From assembly GCF_001708445.1 (NCBI RefSeq), contig NZ_CP015637.1, forward strand, positions 869,001-933,000: a stretch of 64,000 nucleotides of DNA. Direction: 5' to 3'. Below the pieces are notes generated by a model. It saw only the letters and a list, made by a program, of their open reading frames with translations, had not been told where the DNA came from and made no database searches. This DNA is from Pseudomonas fluorescens. Lineage in GTDB: Bacteria; Pseudomonadota; Gammaproteobacteria; Pseudomonadales; Pseudomonadaceae. Every line of letters starts with the position of its first letter. Within the stretch, counting starts at the first letter, position 1. The position numbers were made by a program, and so were the translations under genes. This document shows positions 41,095-50,684 of this stretch, one piece after another.

Positions 41095-44000
41095 TCAGGC
41101 AACCTCCTCTTCACGGCGATGTGCCCACTGGTACAACGCCGGCAACACCAGCAAGGTCAGCAACGTAGAGGAGATAATCCCGCCGATCACCACCGTCGCC
41201 AACGGTCGCTGCACCTCGGCGCCGGTGCCAGTGGCCAGGGCCATGGGGATAAACCCGAGGGACGCCACCAGCGCCGTCATCAAGACCGGGCGCAGGCGGG
41301 TCAACGCGCCCTCATTGATCGCCATTGACAACGAACGTCCTTCCTCACGCAGGTTGCGGATAAACGCGATCATTACCAGGCCGTTGAGCACCGCCACCCC
41401 GGACAACGCGATAAACCCCACCCCCGCCGAGATCGACAGTGGAATATCCCGCAACCACAGGGCCATGATCCCACCGGTCAATGCGAACGGAATTCCGGTA
41501 AACACCAACAACCCGTCCTTAAGGTTGTTGAACATCATGAACAACAAGCCGAACACCAACAGCAACGCCACCGGCACCACGATGCGCAAGCGCTCGGAGG
41601 CTTCCTTCAACTGCTCGAACTGGCCGCCCCAGGTGGTCCAGTAGCCCGCCGGTACTTTGACCTGGGCGCTGATGGCCGCCTCGGCCTCGTCCACGAACGA
41701 GCCGATATCCCGCCCACGCACGTTGGCGCTGACGATCACCAGGCGCTTGCCGTTCTCGCGGCTGATCTGGTTGGGGCCGAGCACCAGGTCCAGGCTGGCG
41801 ACCTGGGACAAGGCGATAAAGCCCAATTGCGCGGACGCGCTACCCGCCAACGCAGGCACCGGGATCAGCAGCCGCGACAAGCCGTCGATATCGGTGCGCA
41901 GCGCATCGGACAAACGCACGACCATGTCGAAACGGCGGTCACCTTCGTACAGCGTGCCGGCCTGGCGCCCACCGACGGCGACCGCAATGGTGTCCTGCAC
42001 ATCCCCGACGTTCAGGCCAAAACGTGCGGCTTTGTCGCGGTCGATATTGATGGTCAGCACGGGCAGGCCGGAGGTTTGCTCCACCTTCACCTCCGAGGCG
42101 CCGCCAAGCCTTTGCAAGGTCTCGGCGATTTCCCCGGCGGTGGCGTTGAGCACCGCCATATCATCGCCAAACACCTTCACCGCCACGTCGCTGCGCACCC
42201 CGGAAATCAACTCGTTGAAGCGCAGTTGAATCGGTTGCGACAACTCGTACGCACTGCCTGGCACGATTGCACTGGCGCGCTGGATATCGGCGATCAGGGC
42301 ATCCCGCGACTTCTTCGGATCAGGCCACTGATCCTTGGGCTTGAGCATTACGTAACTGTCGGAAATATTCGGTGGCATGGGGTCCGAGGCAATCTCGGCA
42401 GTGCCGGTGCGGGCAAACACCCGCTCGATTTCCGGCACCTGGGCCATCAAGGTTTTTTCCAACTGCTGCTGCATCTGCACCGATTGCGTCAGGCTGGTAC
42501 CGGGCACGCGCAGGGCCTGTTGGGCGAAGTCGCCCTCGCTGAGGCTGGGGATAAATTCACTGCCCATGCGGCTGGCCACCACCCCTGATGCAACGATGGT
42601 CAACACCGCCAGGCCGAACACCAGTGGCCGGTGTGCCATCACCCAATCGAGCACCGGCGCATAGGCGCGGCGCGCACTGCGCATCACCAGGTTTTCTTCC
42701 TCCTTGACCTTGCCGGTGACGAACAACGCAATCGCCGCCGGCACGAAGGTCACCGACAGAATCATCGCGCCAAGCAGGGCGATCACCACGGTGAAGGCCA
42801 TGGGATGGAACATCTTCCCGGCGACACCGGTGAGGGCGAAGATCGGCAGGTACACCACCATGATGATCAGTTGCCCGAAAATCAGGGCGCGGCGGGCTTC
42901 CTTGGCCGCGGCGAAGACTTCGTGCAGGCGCTCGCTGCGCGTCAACAGGCGGCCGTGCCGTTGCTGGGCATGGGCGAGGCGGCGGATGGCGTTCTCGACG
43001 ATCACCACTGCACCGTCGACGATAATGCCGAAGTCCAGCGCGCCGAGGCTCATCAGGTTGGCGCTGACTTTGTTGGTGAACATCCCGGTAAAGGTGAACA
43101 GCATCGCCAGGGGAATCACCATCGCGGTAATCAACGCCGCGCGGATATTGCCGAGGAACAGGAACAGCACCGCGAACACCAGCAGCGCGCCTTCGAAGAG
43201 GTTTTTCTTCACGGTGGCGATAGCTTTTTCGACTAGGTTGGTGCGGTCGTAGACCGTGACGGCTACCACGCCTTCGGGCAGCGAACGGTTGATTTGCTCC
43301 AGCCTCGACGCCACCGCCTGGGACACGGTGCGACTGTTTTCGCCGATCAGCATGAACACCGTGCCCAACACCACCTCACGGCCGTTTTCCGTGGCGGCGC
43401 CGGTACGCAGCTCACGGCCGATCTCAACCTGGGCCACATTGCGCACACGAATCGGCGTGCCATCGGCCGTGGTGATCACGATGTTGGCGATGTCATCGAT
43501 GGACGCGACTTGCCCCGGTGCGCGGATCAGCAACTGTTCGCCACTGCGCTCGATATAGCCGGCGCCGACGTTGGCATTGTTGCGCTCCAGCGCCGTGACC
43601 AGATCACTCAAGGTCAGGTTGTAGGCGGCCAGACGCTTGGGGTCGGGGGCAATCTGGTACTCCTTGGCGAAGCCGCCGATGGTGTTGATCTCGGCCACGC
43701 CCGGCACGTTGCGCAGTTGCGGCTTGATGATCCAGTCCTGGATCACCCGCAGGTCGGTCGGGGTGTAGGGCGTGCCGTCGTCCTTGCGTGCGCCCTCTTC
43801 GGCTTCCACGGTCCACAGGAAAATTTCCCCGAGCCCGGTGGAAATCGGCCCCATCGCCGTTTCGATGCCGGTGGGCAACTGCTCACGGGCCACTTGCAGA
43901 CGCTCATTGACCAGTTGGCGAGCGAAGAACAGGTCGGTGCCGTCCTTGAAGATCACCGTTACCTGGGACAACCCGGCGCGCGACAGCGAACGGGTCTGCT

Positions 44001-44238
44001 GCAAGCCGGGCAAACCGGCCATGGCGGTTTCGATGGGAAAGGTGATGCGCTGCTCGGTTTCCAGCGGCGAAAAACCCGCGGCCGCGGAGTTGATCTGCAC
44101 TTGCACATTGGTGATGTCGGGCACCGCGTCGATCGGCAGTTTCTGATAGCTGGCGATGCCGACACCGGCCATCAACAGCACCGCCAGCAGCACGATGATG
44201 CGCTGCTCGATGGCGAATTGGATAAGGCGCTCAAACAT
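41095..44238 (-). CDS. czcA: Heavy-metal RND efflux pump subunit CzcA
   Basis: 1047 residues, with twelve membrane segments and two large periplasmic loops. The heavy-metal-efflux signature 'DFGIIVDGAVVIVENAIRR' in TM4 contains the Asp residues needed for proton/divalent-cation exchange. Together with CzcB and CzcC it expels Co, Zn and Cd from the periplasm or cytoplasm. It starts 18 bp after czcB; third gene of czcCBA. Confidence 0.97.
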   Translation of the reverse strand: MFERLIQFAIEQRIIVLLAVLLMAGVGIASYQKLPIDAVPDITNVQVQINSAAAGFSPLETEQRITFPIETAMAGLPGLQQTRSLSRAGLSQVTVIFKDGTDLFFARQLVNERLQVAREQLPTGIETAMGPISTGLGEIFLWTVEAEEGARKDDGTPYTPTDLRVIQDWIIKPQLRNVPGVAEINTIGGFAKEYQIAPDPKRLAAYNLTLSDLVTALERNNANVGAGYIERSGEQLLIRAPGQVASIDDIANIVITTADGTPIRVRNVAQVEIGRELRTGAATENGREVVLGTVFMLIGENSRTVSQAVASRLEQINRSLPEGVVAVTVYDRTNLVEKAIATVKKNLFEGALLVFAVLFLFLGNIRAALITAMVIPLAMLFTFTGMFTNKVSANLMSLGALDFGIIVDGAVVIVENAIRRLAHAQQRHGRLLTRSERLHEVFAAAKEARRALIFGQLIIMVVYLPIFALTGVAGKMFHPMAFTVVIALLGAMILSVTFVPAAIALFVTGKVKEEENLVMRSARRAYAPVLDWVMAHRPLVFGLAVLTIVASGVVASRMGSEFIPSLSEGDFAQQALRVPGTSLTQSVQMQQQLEKTLMAQVPEIERVFARTGTAEIASDPMPPNISDSYVMLKPKDQWPDPKKSRDALIADIQRASAIVPGSAYELSQPIQLRFNELISGVRSDVAVKVFGDDMAVLNATAGEIAETLQRLGGASEVKVEQTSGLPVLTINIDRDKAARFGLNVGDVQDTIAVAVGGRQAGTLYEGDRRFDMVVRLSDALRTDIDGLSRLLIPVPALAGSASAQLGFIALSQVASLDLVLGPNQISRENGKRLVIVSANVRGRDIGSFVDEAEAAISAQVKVPAGYWTTWGGQFEQLKEASERLRIVVPVALLLVFGLLFMMFNNLKDGLLVFTGIPFALTGGIMALWLRDIPLSISAGVGFIALSGVAVLNGLVMIAFIRNLREEGRSLSMAINEGALTRLRPVLMTALVASLGFIPMALATGTGAEVQRPLATVVIGGIISSTLLTLLVLPALYQWAHRREEEVA

Positions 44239-44256
44239 GAGAAATCACTCGCAGGA

Positions 44257-45363
44257 TCAATGGGCGTGTTCGGCCGAGCCTTTGCCCAGTTCGGACTTGA
44301 GGATGAAGCTGCCGACGGTGGCCACTTGCGCCCCGGCGTCGAGGCCCTGGCGTACCTCGACGTAGCCGTTTTCGCTGATACCCAGTTCCAGATGGCGGGT
44401 GACGAAACCGTCTGCGGTGCGCACAAACACCGAGGGCTTGTCCTCGACGGTCTGGATCGCGGCTTGCGGTACGGTGACCTTGGCCAGGTAGGTATCCGTG
44501 GCCACTTGCACGGTCACAAACAGCCCAGGGCGCCAGGCATCATCGGGGTTGGGCACGCTCACGCGTACGGTGGCGGTGCGTGTCTGTTCACCCAGCAGGT
44601 TGCCCACGTAGGCCACGGTGCCGAGTACGTCGGTGCCCATTTCCGTGGAGCTGACCTTCACCGGCTTGCCGACGCGCACCTTGTTCAAGTCCTTGGGAAA
44701 CACGCCGAACGTGACCCACACCTGGGACAGGTCCGAGAGGGTGAAGGCGTTGCTGGTCTCACTGACCACCTCACCGACGCCAAGGTGTTTTTCCACTACC
44801 ACGCCCGCAAAAGGCGCGCGCAGCTCATAACGATTGCCGCCCACCAGCACGGCGCTGCCGCTGAGAGCAGTCATCTTCTGTCGCGCGTTATTCAGGGCAA
44901 TTTCGGCTTCTTGCAGGGTCTGGCGCGCCAGCAGGTAATCTTGCTCGGCGGAGATTTTGTCCTGCCACAGTTGGCGTTCGCGCTGGAAGGTGGTGCGCGC
45001 CAGTTCGACCCGGCGCTCGCTGGCCGCCAGCTCGCTGCGCTGATCGGAAATCTGTTGGCTGGCGATCACCGCCAGCAACTCGCCCTTCTTCACCGCCTGG
45101 CCAAGGTTGACCTTCACCGCCTCCACCACGCCGGCCGCGCGGGGCACGATATGCGAGGTGCGGTCTTCGTCGAAACGCACCTCCCCCGGCAATGACAACA
45201 GCGTGCTGATCGGCCGGGGTTGGGCCTGGGCCAGTTGAATACCAGCGGCTTCGATTTGCTGCGCGGTGAGCACCAACGTGCCCTCTTCCTCCTCGGCGCT
45301 TGCAAAGCTGGACAGCATCAGGCCAAGGACGACAGCAAGCGCCGCGCCGTGTGTTTTGTTCAT
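44257..45363 (-). CDS. czcB: RND efflux periplasmic adaptor CzcB
   Basis: 368 residues. Signal peptide 1-23 ('LAVVLGLMLSSFASAEEE'). The lipoyl/hairpin region has 'VPRAAGVVEAVKVNLGQAVK' and a coiled-coil segment ~105-150, followed by the beta-barrel part with 'VSETSNAFTLSDLSQVWVTF'. Links CzcA to the outer-membrane CzcC. It ends in 'GSAEHAH', a short His tail. Second gene of the operon. Confidence 0.94.
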   Translation of the reverse strand: MNKTHGAALAVVLGLMLSSFASAEEEEGTLVLTAQQIEAAGIQLAQAQPRPISTLLSLPGEVRFDEDRTSHIVPRAAGVVEAVKVNLGQAVKKGELLAVIASQQISDQRSELAASERRVELARTTFQRERQLWQDKISAEQDYLLARQTLQEAEIALNNARQKMTALSGSAVLVGGNRYELRAPFAGVVVEKHLGVGEVVSETSNAFTLSDLSQVWVTFGVFPKDLNKVRVGKPVKVSSTEMGTDVLGTVAYVGNLLGEQTRTATVRVSVPNPDDAWRPGLFVTVQVATDTYLAKVTVPQAAIQTVEDKPSVFVRTADGFVTRHLELGISENGYVEVRQGLDAGAQVATVGSFILKSELGKGSAEHAH

Positions 45364-45381
45364 AGCAGACTCCAGGAAAAA

Positions 45382-46605
45382 TCAGAACCGGGCGAGGTCG
45401 CCGTAAATCCGTTCGATACGTACCCAGGCCTCGGTGGCCTGGGCGGTCGCCGTGAGGTATTGGGTGCGCGCGGCGATCAAGGTGCGCTGGGCGTCGAGCA
45501 CGTCGAGGAAGTTGAACTTGCCCATCTCGAAGCCGCGGGTGGCAGCGTCCACCGCGCTCTGGGCGGCGGGCAGGATCTGCTGGTTGAACGCGCGCACTTC
45601 GGTATTAGCGGTTTGCCACTGGTCCAGGGCCTGGCGGGTTTCGGTGCGCAGGCGCAGTTCGGCGGCGTTGCGCTGGTCACGGGCCTGGTCGGCGCGGCGC
45701 GTGGCGGCGAGCACGTTGCCCTGGTTGCGGTTGAACAACGGGATCGGCATTGACACCCCCACCAGGTTCACCCGCTCGCGCGCGCTGGCGTCGTATTGGC
45801 TGCCGATGGACACATCAAGGTCGGGAATACGCTGGGCTTTTTCCAGGCCAATGCTGGCTTCGCCCTGCAGGATCTGCAGTTCGGCCAGGCGCAGTTCAGC
45901 GGTCTGTTCAAGGCGCGCCAGCAAGTGCGCGGCGGGCGGCAGTGGCGGTGTGGCAGGGCCTTGGGTGGCGACGGCCTGGAAGTCGGTCGCCGCACTCCCG
46001 GTGCTGGCGGCGAGGCGGCGATAGGCGTCGGTCAGGCCCATCTGCGCGCGGTTGAATTCAAGGCGGATCTCCGACAACTGCACCTGGGCGCGAGTGGCCT
46101 CCACCGGCGACGATTTGCCGGCAGTGACGCGACCGTTGGCGACCACCAGGCCGCGTTCGGCCAAGGCCAGCGAGCGTTGCGCGAGGTCGAGGCGTTCCTG
46201 GGCGCGCAGGGCGCCGTAGTAACCCTCGATGACATCGGCGCGCAACCCATTGCGGCGCTGTTCCAGGCTCAGCGCGGCGGCGTCCTGGGCGCGGGTGGCC
46301 ACATCGATGCGCGCACCGCGCTTACCGCCCAGCTCCAGGGTCTGGCTGAGTTTGACGCTGGTGGTGCGGGTACTGCGGCGGGTGTCCTCGGCATCCCAGG
46401 ATGCCACGGGGTTGGGGATCAGGCCGGCTTGTTGGCGAGCGCCCTCGGCAATCCCGATTTCCCAGCGCGCAGCGGCCAGGTCCGGGTTGTTGGCGAAGGC
46501 CGTTTGCAGCGCGGAGTCGAGGGTCAGGGTCTGTGCACCGCCCCCTTGCGCCGTCGCCAGAAACAGGACGAGCGAGCACAGTAATGTTCTTGCACCAGTT
46601 GGCAT
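45382..46605 (-). CDS. czcC: Outer-membrane efflux protein CzcC (TolC-like)
   Basis: 407 residues from ATG 46605 ('MPTGARTLLCSLVLFLATAQ', signal peptide). The frame is open to 46644, but that start lies near the predicted transcript start. Two outer-membrane-efflux repeats form the TolC-like helical barrel ('NNPDLAAARWEIGIAEGARQ', 'PIPLFNRNQGNVLAATRRAD'). First gene of czcCBA; metal box 4 and a -10 lie upstream. Confidence 0.93.
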   Translation of the reverse strand: MPTGARTLLCSLVLFLATAQGGGAQTLTLDSALQTAFANNPDLAAARWEIGIAEGARQQAGLIPNPVASWDAEDTRRSTRTTSVKLSQTLELGGKRGARIDVATRAQDAAALSLEQRRNGLRADVIEGYYGALRAQERLDLAQRSLALAERGLVVANGRVTAGKSSPVEATRAQVQLSEIRLEFNRAQMGLTDAYRRLAASTGSAATDFQAVATQGPATPPLPPAAHLLARLEQTAELRLAELQILQGEASIGLEKAQRIPDLDVSIGSQYDASARERVNLVGVSMPIPLFNRNQGNVLAATRRADQARDQRNAAELRLRTETRQALDQWQTANTEVRAFNQQILPAAQSAVDAATRGFEMGKFNFLDVLDAQRTLIAARTQYLTATAQATEAWVRIERIYGDLARF

Positions 46606-46652
46606 AACGAAAGTTCCAGGCCCATGAATGGCGGATAAATCCAAGCCGGGGC

Positions 46653-46703
46653 ACTGTAGCGTTCGGTACTTATCAGGGCGGTGGGCAGAACATTACAAAT
46701 CCG
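46653..46703 (-). promoter_or_regulatory. Metal box 4 and promoter of czcCBA
   Basis: Minus strand: CGGATTTGTAATGTTC (46703-46688) and TACAGT (46658-46653), with 38 nt from the G of GTAAT to the -10. It is the closest match to box 1 (37088-37103). Lies in the 108-bp gap between czcD and czcC. Confidence 0.7.
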
Positions 46704-46713
46704 TTAGCCAGGA

Positions 46714-47619
46714 TCAGGCATGCACCTCGTCATGTTCGTCATGCTCAAAGCCGTCGCCTTCGACCTGGACCGTCGCATGGGAAATATCAAATTGCTCATG
46801 CAGCAATTCCGTCACCTGGGTGAGGATGTGTTGTTCCGTGCCGGACGCCGAATCCGCCACCAGGTGCGTGCTCAGCACGTTCTTGCCACTGGTGAGTGCC
46901 CAGATATGCAGGTCGTGCACGTCCTTGACCCCAGGCACACTGCGAATAGCCTGCTCCACCTGATCGATATCGATACCGTCCGGCACGCCCTGCAGCAGCA
47001 CGTTCATGCTCTCCTTGAGTAACGTCCAGGTGCGGGGCAACACCCAGAAACCAATCGCGGCCGCGACCAGCGAGTCGACCCAGCCCCAACCGGTAAACAG
47101 AATCACCACCGCCGCGATGATCACGCCAATGGAGCCGAGCATATCGCTCCAGACTTCGAGGTAGGCGCCCTTCACGTTCAGGCTTTCGCCGCTGGCGGCG
47201 CTGAGCAGGCGCATGGCGATCAGGTTGACGATCAACCCCAGCACGGCAATCACCAGCATGCCGGTGGACTGGATCTCGGCGGGTTCACGCAGGCGTTGAT
47301 ACGCCTCGTAGAGGATGTAGAACGCAACGGCGAACAACAGCAACGCGTTGAACGCTGCCGCGAGAATTTCGAAACGCGCATAGCCGAACGTGCGCTTGCG
47401 GTCGGCGGCGCGCTTGGCCACTTGGATCGCCACCAGGGAAATGCCCAGGGCCAGGGCGTCGGTCATCATGTGTGCGGCATCGGATAACAGCGCCAGGCTG
47501 CCGGTGATAAACGCGCCGATGACCTCGGCAATCATGAAGCTGCCGGTCAAGCCGAGGGCGATCCATAACAACCGTTCGTGACCGGCGCGTACCTGGGCGT
47601 GGCTATGTCCTGCGCTCAT
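46714..47619 (-). CDS. czcD: CDF-family divalent-cation exporter CzcD
   Basis: 301 residues, six membrane segments, with His-rich ends ('MSAGHSHAQVRAGH', 'FEHDEHDEVHA'). The zinc-site motifs are 'LLSDAAHMMTDALALGIS' in TM2 and 'EVWSDMLGSIGVIIAAVVIL' in TM5. Exports Zn, Co or Cd from cytoplasm to periplasm in exchange for protons. It is read in the same direction as czcCBA but probably has its own promoter. Confidence 0.95.
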   Translation of the reverse strand: MSAGHSHAQVRAGHERLLWIALGLTGSFMIAEVIGAFITGSLALLSDAAHMMTDALALGISLVAIQVAKRAADRKRTFGYARFEILAAAFNALLLFAVAFYILYEAYQRLREPAEIQSTGMLVIAVLGLIVNLIAMRLLSAASGESLNVKGAYLEVWSDMLGSIGVIIAAVVILFTGWGWVDSLVAAAIGFWVLPRTWTLLKESMNVLLQGVPDGIDIDQVEQAIRSVPGVKDVHDLHIWALTSGKNVLSTHLVADSASGTEQHILTQVTELLHEQFDISHATVQVEGDGFEHDEHDEVHA

Positions 47620-47838
47620 GGAAAATCCTCTTGAGACGGGTGCGGTGGATCATAGTGCTATAGGCCAACGTCACCGCTACAGGTTGCAAAATTGTCATCC
47701 GCGCGCCAGCAGCGCGTCATCCTTGGTGCACCAAAAGTGCACTTGAACGCTCTGGAACAGTTGTATCAGGTATGCTTTTCGAGCAGGAAACAAAAAGAAA
47801 CATATTTCCCAACCTGTTCGATAAGGAGTCCCGTCTTG

Positions 47839-49206
47839 GTGTTATCGACTGCTGCGTGGATGGTTCACGACACCCGCCTCATGTTTTGCGTCCTGTTGGC
47901 CATCGCCAGCATCATCGTGCTGATCAGCGCGACCAAGTTGCCGCCGTTCCTGTCGATTCTGATCGGCACCTTTATCGCGGGTGTCGGCGCCGGTTTGCCG
48001 CCCGAAGAAGTTGCCAAAGCCTTCAGCAAAGGCGCCGGGGCAATCCTCGGTGAAGCCGGCATCATCATCGCGCTGGGCTCGATGCTCGGCGCGTTGATGG
48101 CCGAATCCGGCGCGGCCGACCGCATCGCCACCACCTTGCTCGGATTGGGCAAGGGCAAGTCTTTGCCGTGGGTAATGGCGCTGGTGGCCATGGTGATCGG
48201 CCTACCGCTGTTCTTCGAAGTGGGGCTGGTGATGATGGTGCCGATCATCTTCGTGATGGCCAAACGTTCGAACCAGCCGCTGCTGAAAATCGCCATCCCG
48301 GCGCTGGCGGGCATGACCACCCTGCACGCCCTGATGCCACCGCACCCAGGGCCGCTGATCGCGGTGGGCGCGTTGCACGCCGACCTGGGCCTGACCATGT
48401 TGCTGGGCTTCTGCCTGGCGGTGCCGGCGGTGATCCTGGCTGGGCCGCTGTATGGCAACTGGTTGTCCAAGCGCCTGCACGTGGATGAACCGGCCGACAT
48501 CGGCGCGCTGTTCAGCGCACCGCCCAAGGCCCCGCGCCAGCCGAGCTTTGGCGTGTCGTTGCTGATCATTTTGCTGCCGGTGATTCTGATGCTCGGCAGC
48601 ACCCTGGCCAAAGTCGCGCTGCCGGCCGACAGCACGCTCGGCTTGACCTTGAAGTTCCTCGGTGAACCGCTGATTGCCCTTGGCCTGGCGGTCATCGCCG
48701 CCGTCGTTTGCCTGGGCTGGGCCGCCGGCATGCCACGCGCCGATGTTGGCAACACCCTGCGCAAGGCCCTCGCGCCTATTGCCGTGCTGCTGCTGACCAT
48801 CGGTGCCGGCGGCGGCCTCAAGCAAACCTTGCTCGACGCCGGCGTCAGCCAGACCATCAGCAAGGTCGCCGAAGGCGCGCACATGCCGTATCTGTTGCTG
48901 GCCTGGCTGATCGCCGTGGCCCTGCGCCAGGCCACCGGTTCAGCCACGGTGGCAACCACCACCACCGCCGGCATCCTCGCACCGATGATGGCTGGGCTGG
49001 CGGCGACGCAAAGCTCATTGGTGGCCCTGGCCATCGGCGCCGGCTCGGTGTTCTTCTGCCACGTCAACGACGCCGGGTTCTGGATGGTCCGTGAGTACTT
49101 TGGCCTGCAGTTGAAGCAGACGATTTGGGTGTGGTCGGTGTTGCAGACCATTGTGTCAGTCGTCGGTTTGGTCGGTACGCTGCTGCTGTGGCACTTCTTG
49201 ACCTGA
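47839..49206 (+). CDS. GntP-family gluconate/organic-acid:proton symporter
   Basis: 455 residues from GTG 47839; AAGGAG lies 10 nt upstream (an in-frame TTG three bases earlier is equally possible). About twelve membrane segments. GntP-family patterns: 'TKLPPFLSILIGTFIAGVGA', 'LMPPHPGPLIAVGAL', 'ATGSATVATTTTAGILAPMM' and 'CHVNDAGFWMVREYF'. The substrate is gluconate or a related acid; no catabolic gene is adjacent. Ends 3 bp from the convergent MFS gene. Confidence 0.92.
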   Translation: MLSTAAWMVHDTRLMFCVLLAIASIIVLISATKLPPFLSILIGTFIAGVGAGLPPEEVAKAFSKGAGAILGEAGIIIALGSMLGALMAESGAADRIATTLLGLGKGKSLPWVMALVAMVIGLPLFFEVGLVMMVPIIFVMAKRSNQPLLKIAIPALAGMTTLHALMPPHPGPLIAVGALHADLGLTMLLGFCLAVPAVILAGPLYGNWLSKRLHVDEPADIGALFSAPPKAPRQPSFGVSLLIILLPVILMLGSTLAKVALPADSTLGLTLKFLGEPLIALGLAVIAAVVCLGWAAGMPRADVGNTLRKALAPIAVLLLTIGAGGGLKQTLLDAGVSQTISKVAEGAHMPYLLLAWLIAVALRQATGSATVATTTTAGILAPMMAGLAATQSSLVALAIGAGSVFFCHVNDAGFWMVREYFGLQLKQTIWVWSVLQTIVSVVGLVGTLLLWHFLT

Positions 49207-49209
49207 CAC

Positions 49210-50499
49210 TCAGGCAGTCAAGGTGTGGCGCTTGCCAAACAGCGCCACACTCCCAACCCCCACCGCGCCCATCACCACGCAATACCCCACGCAAATCCAG
49301 GGGCTGGTGGGCATCAACGCGATCAACATCAGCGGCGTGGTACTCGCCCACACTGCATAGGCGATGTTGTAGGTGAAGGAAATCCCCGATACTCGCACCT
49401 GCGCCGGAAACAGGCCGACCATCACCGACGGCACCGCGCCCACAACACCGCAACTCAAGCCCGCCAGCGCGTACGCGGCGCCGAGCCAGATGCCGCCGCT
49501 GATCAGGCTGGCGTACAGCACGAAAATACCCACCGGCAGCAGCAGACTGTAGACCAGCACCGCGCGCCAGGCGCCGATGCGGTCCACCAACAGGCCGGCG
49601 AGCACGCAGCCGATGTTCAGGAACACGATGCCCAGGGCGCTCAAGGCGAAGGTGTGGCTGGGCGTCATGCCGAACGTTTTCTGCATCATGGTCGGGGTGA
49701 TGACCACCAGGACCACCACCGCGGAAGTGAGCACGCAGGTGAGGATCATCGCCGGCAGCAAGACGGCGCGATGGTCGCGCAATACGGTGCGCAGCGGCAG
49801 TTCGGCAGCAGCTTGGCGGCGAGCCTGCATTTCCAGGAACACCGGGGTTTCGCTGAGCCAGCGGCGCAGCCAGACGCCGATCACGCCGAATACGCCGCCG
49901 AGCAGGAAGGGGAAACGCCAGGCGTAGTCGAGGATTTCAGCCGGGGTGAAGACCTGCGCCAGCACCGTGGCCGTCAGCGCACCAAGCAGGTAGCCGAAGG
50001 TCAGCCCGGCTTGCAGGAAGCCCAACGCGTAACCACGGTGATGACGTGGTGCATGTTCGGCGACGAAGGTCCAGGCGCTGGGGACTTCGCCGCCCACCGC
50101 TGCGCCTTGCAATACGCGCAGTACCAGCAGGATCAGCGGTGCGAAATAACCGATTTGCGCGTAGGTTGGCATGATCCCGATAAGCAGGCAGGGCAATGCC
50201 ATCATCAGGATGCTCAGGCTGAACACGCGCTTGCGCCCCAGATGGTCGGCGAAGTGCGCCATCAGGATGCCGCCCAGCGGCCGCGCCAGGTACCCGGTGA
50301 CGAAGATGCCAAAGCTTTGCAGCAGGCGCAGCCACTCGGGCATTTCGGGCGGGAAGAACAGTTGGCTGAGGGTCAGCGCGAAAAACACGAAGATAATGAA
50401 GTCGTAGATTTCCAAGGCTCCGCCCAGGGCGGCCAGGCCCAGGGTTTTGTAGTCGGAGCGAGAAAAACGCTGCGCCTGTAGAACAGAGGTGGCAGTCAT
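49210..50499 (-). CDS. MHS-type MFS organic-acid symporter
   Basis: 429 residues, twelve membrane segments. The metabolite:H+ symporter pattern is seen in 'ALGGALEIYDFIIFVFFA', 'ARPLGGILMAHFADHLGRKR', 'RVLQGAAVGGEVPSAWTFVA' and 'WRFPFLLGGVFGVIGVWLRR'. Related to citrate, proline-betaine and shikimate permeases; the true substrate is not readable. Divergent from the AtoE-type gene. Confidence 0.9.
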   Translation of the reverse strand: MTATSVLQAQRFSRSDYKTLGLAALGGALEIYDFIIFVFFALTLSQLFFPPEMPEWLRLLQSFGIFVTGYLARPLGGILMAHFADHLGRKRVFSLSILMMALPCLLIGIMPTYAQIGYFAPLILLVLRVLQGAAVGGEVPSAWTFVAEHAPRHHRGYALGFLQAGLTFGYLLGALTATVLAQVFTPAEILDYAWRFPFLLGGVFGVIGVWLRRWLSETPVFLEMQARRQAAAELPLRTVLRDHRAVLLPAMILTCVLTSAVVVLVVITPTMMQKTFGMTPSHTFALSALGIVFLNIGCVLAGLLVDRIGAWRAVLVYSLLLPVGIFVLYASLISGGIWLGAAYALAGLSCGVVGAVPSVMVGLFPAQVRVSGISFTYNIAYAVWASTTPLMLIALMPTSPWICVGYCVVMGAVGVGSVALFGKRHTLTA

Positions 50500-50684
50500 G
50501 TTGAGGCTCGGCAGGCAAACAAAATGGCGTGCAGGTTATGAGCTGAGCCGGTTGATGGCAATCGCGGCGGATATATTTGTTTTCCTCATGGATCGATGAA
50601 GATAACTGCATTCCCATATCAATGGCCGTAGCGGAACATGCCGTAAAACTGCCAAAACCATAATAAATACAAGAGGAATGACTC

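Noticed and set aside
47620..47838. CadR/MerR-like half site before czcD
   Set aside because: One half (ACCTGTAGC) resembles a MerR dyad but the second half is missing and the -35/-10 spacing does not fit.
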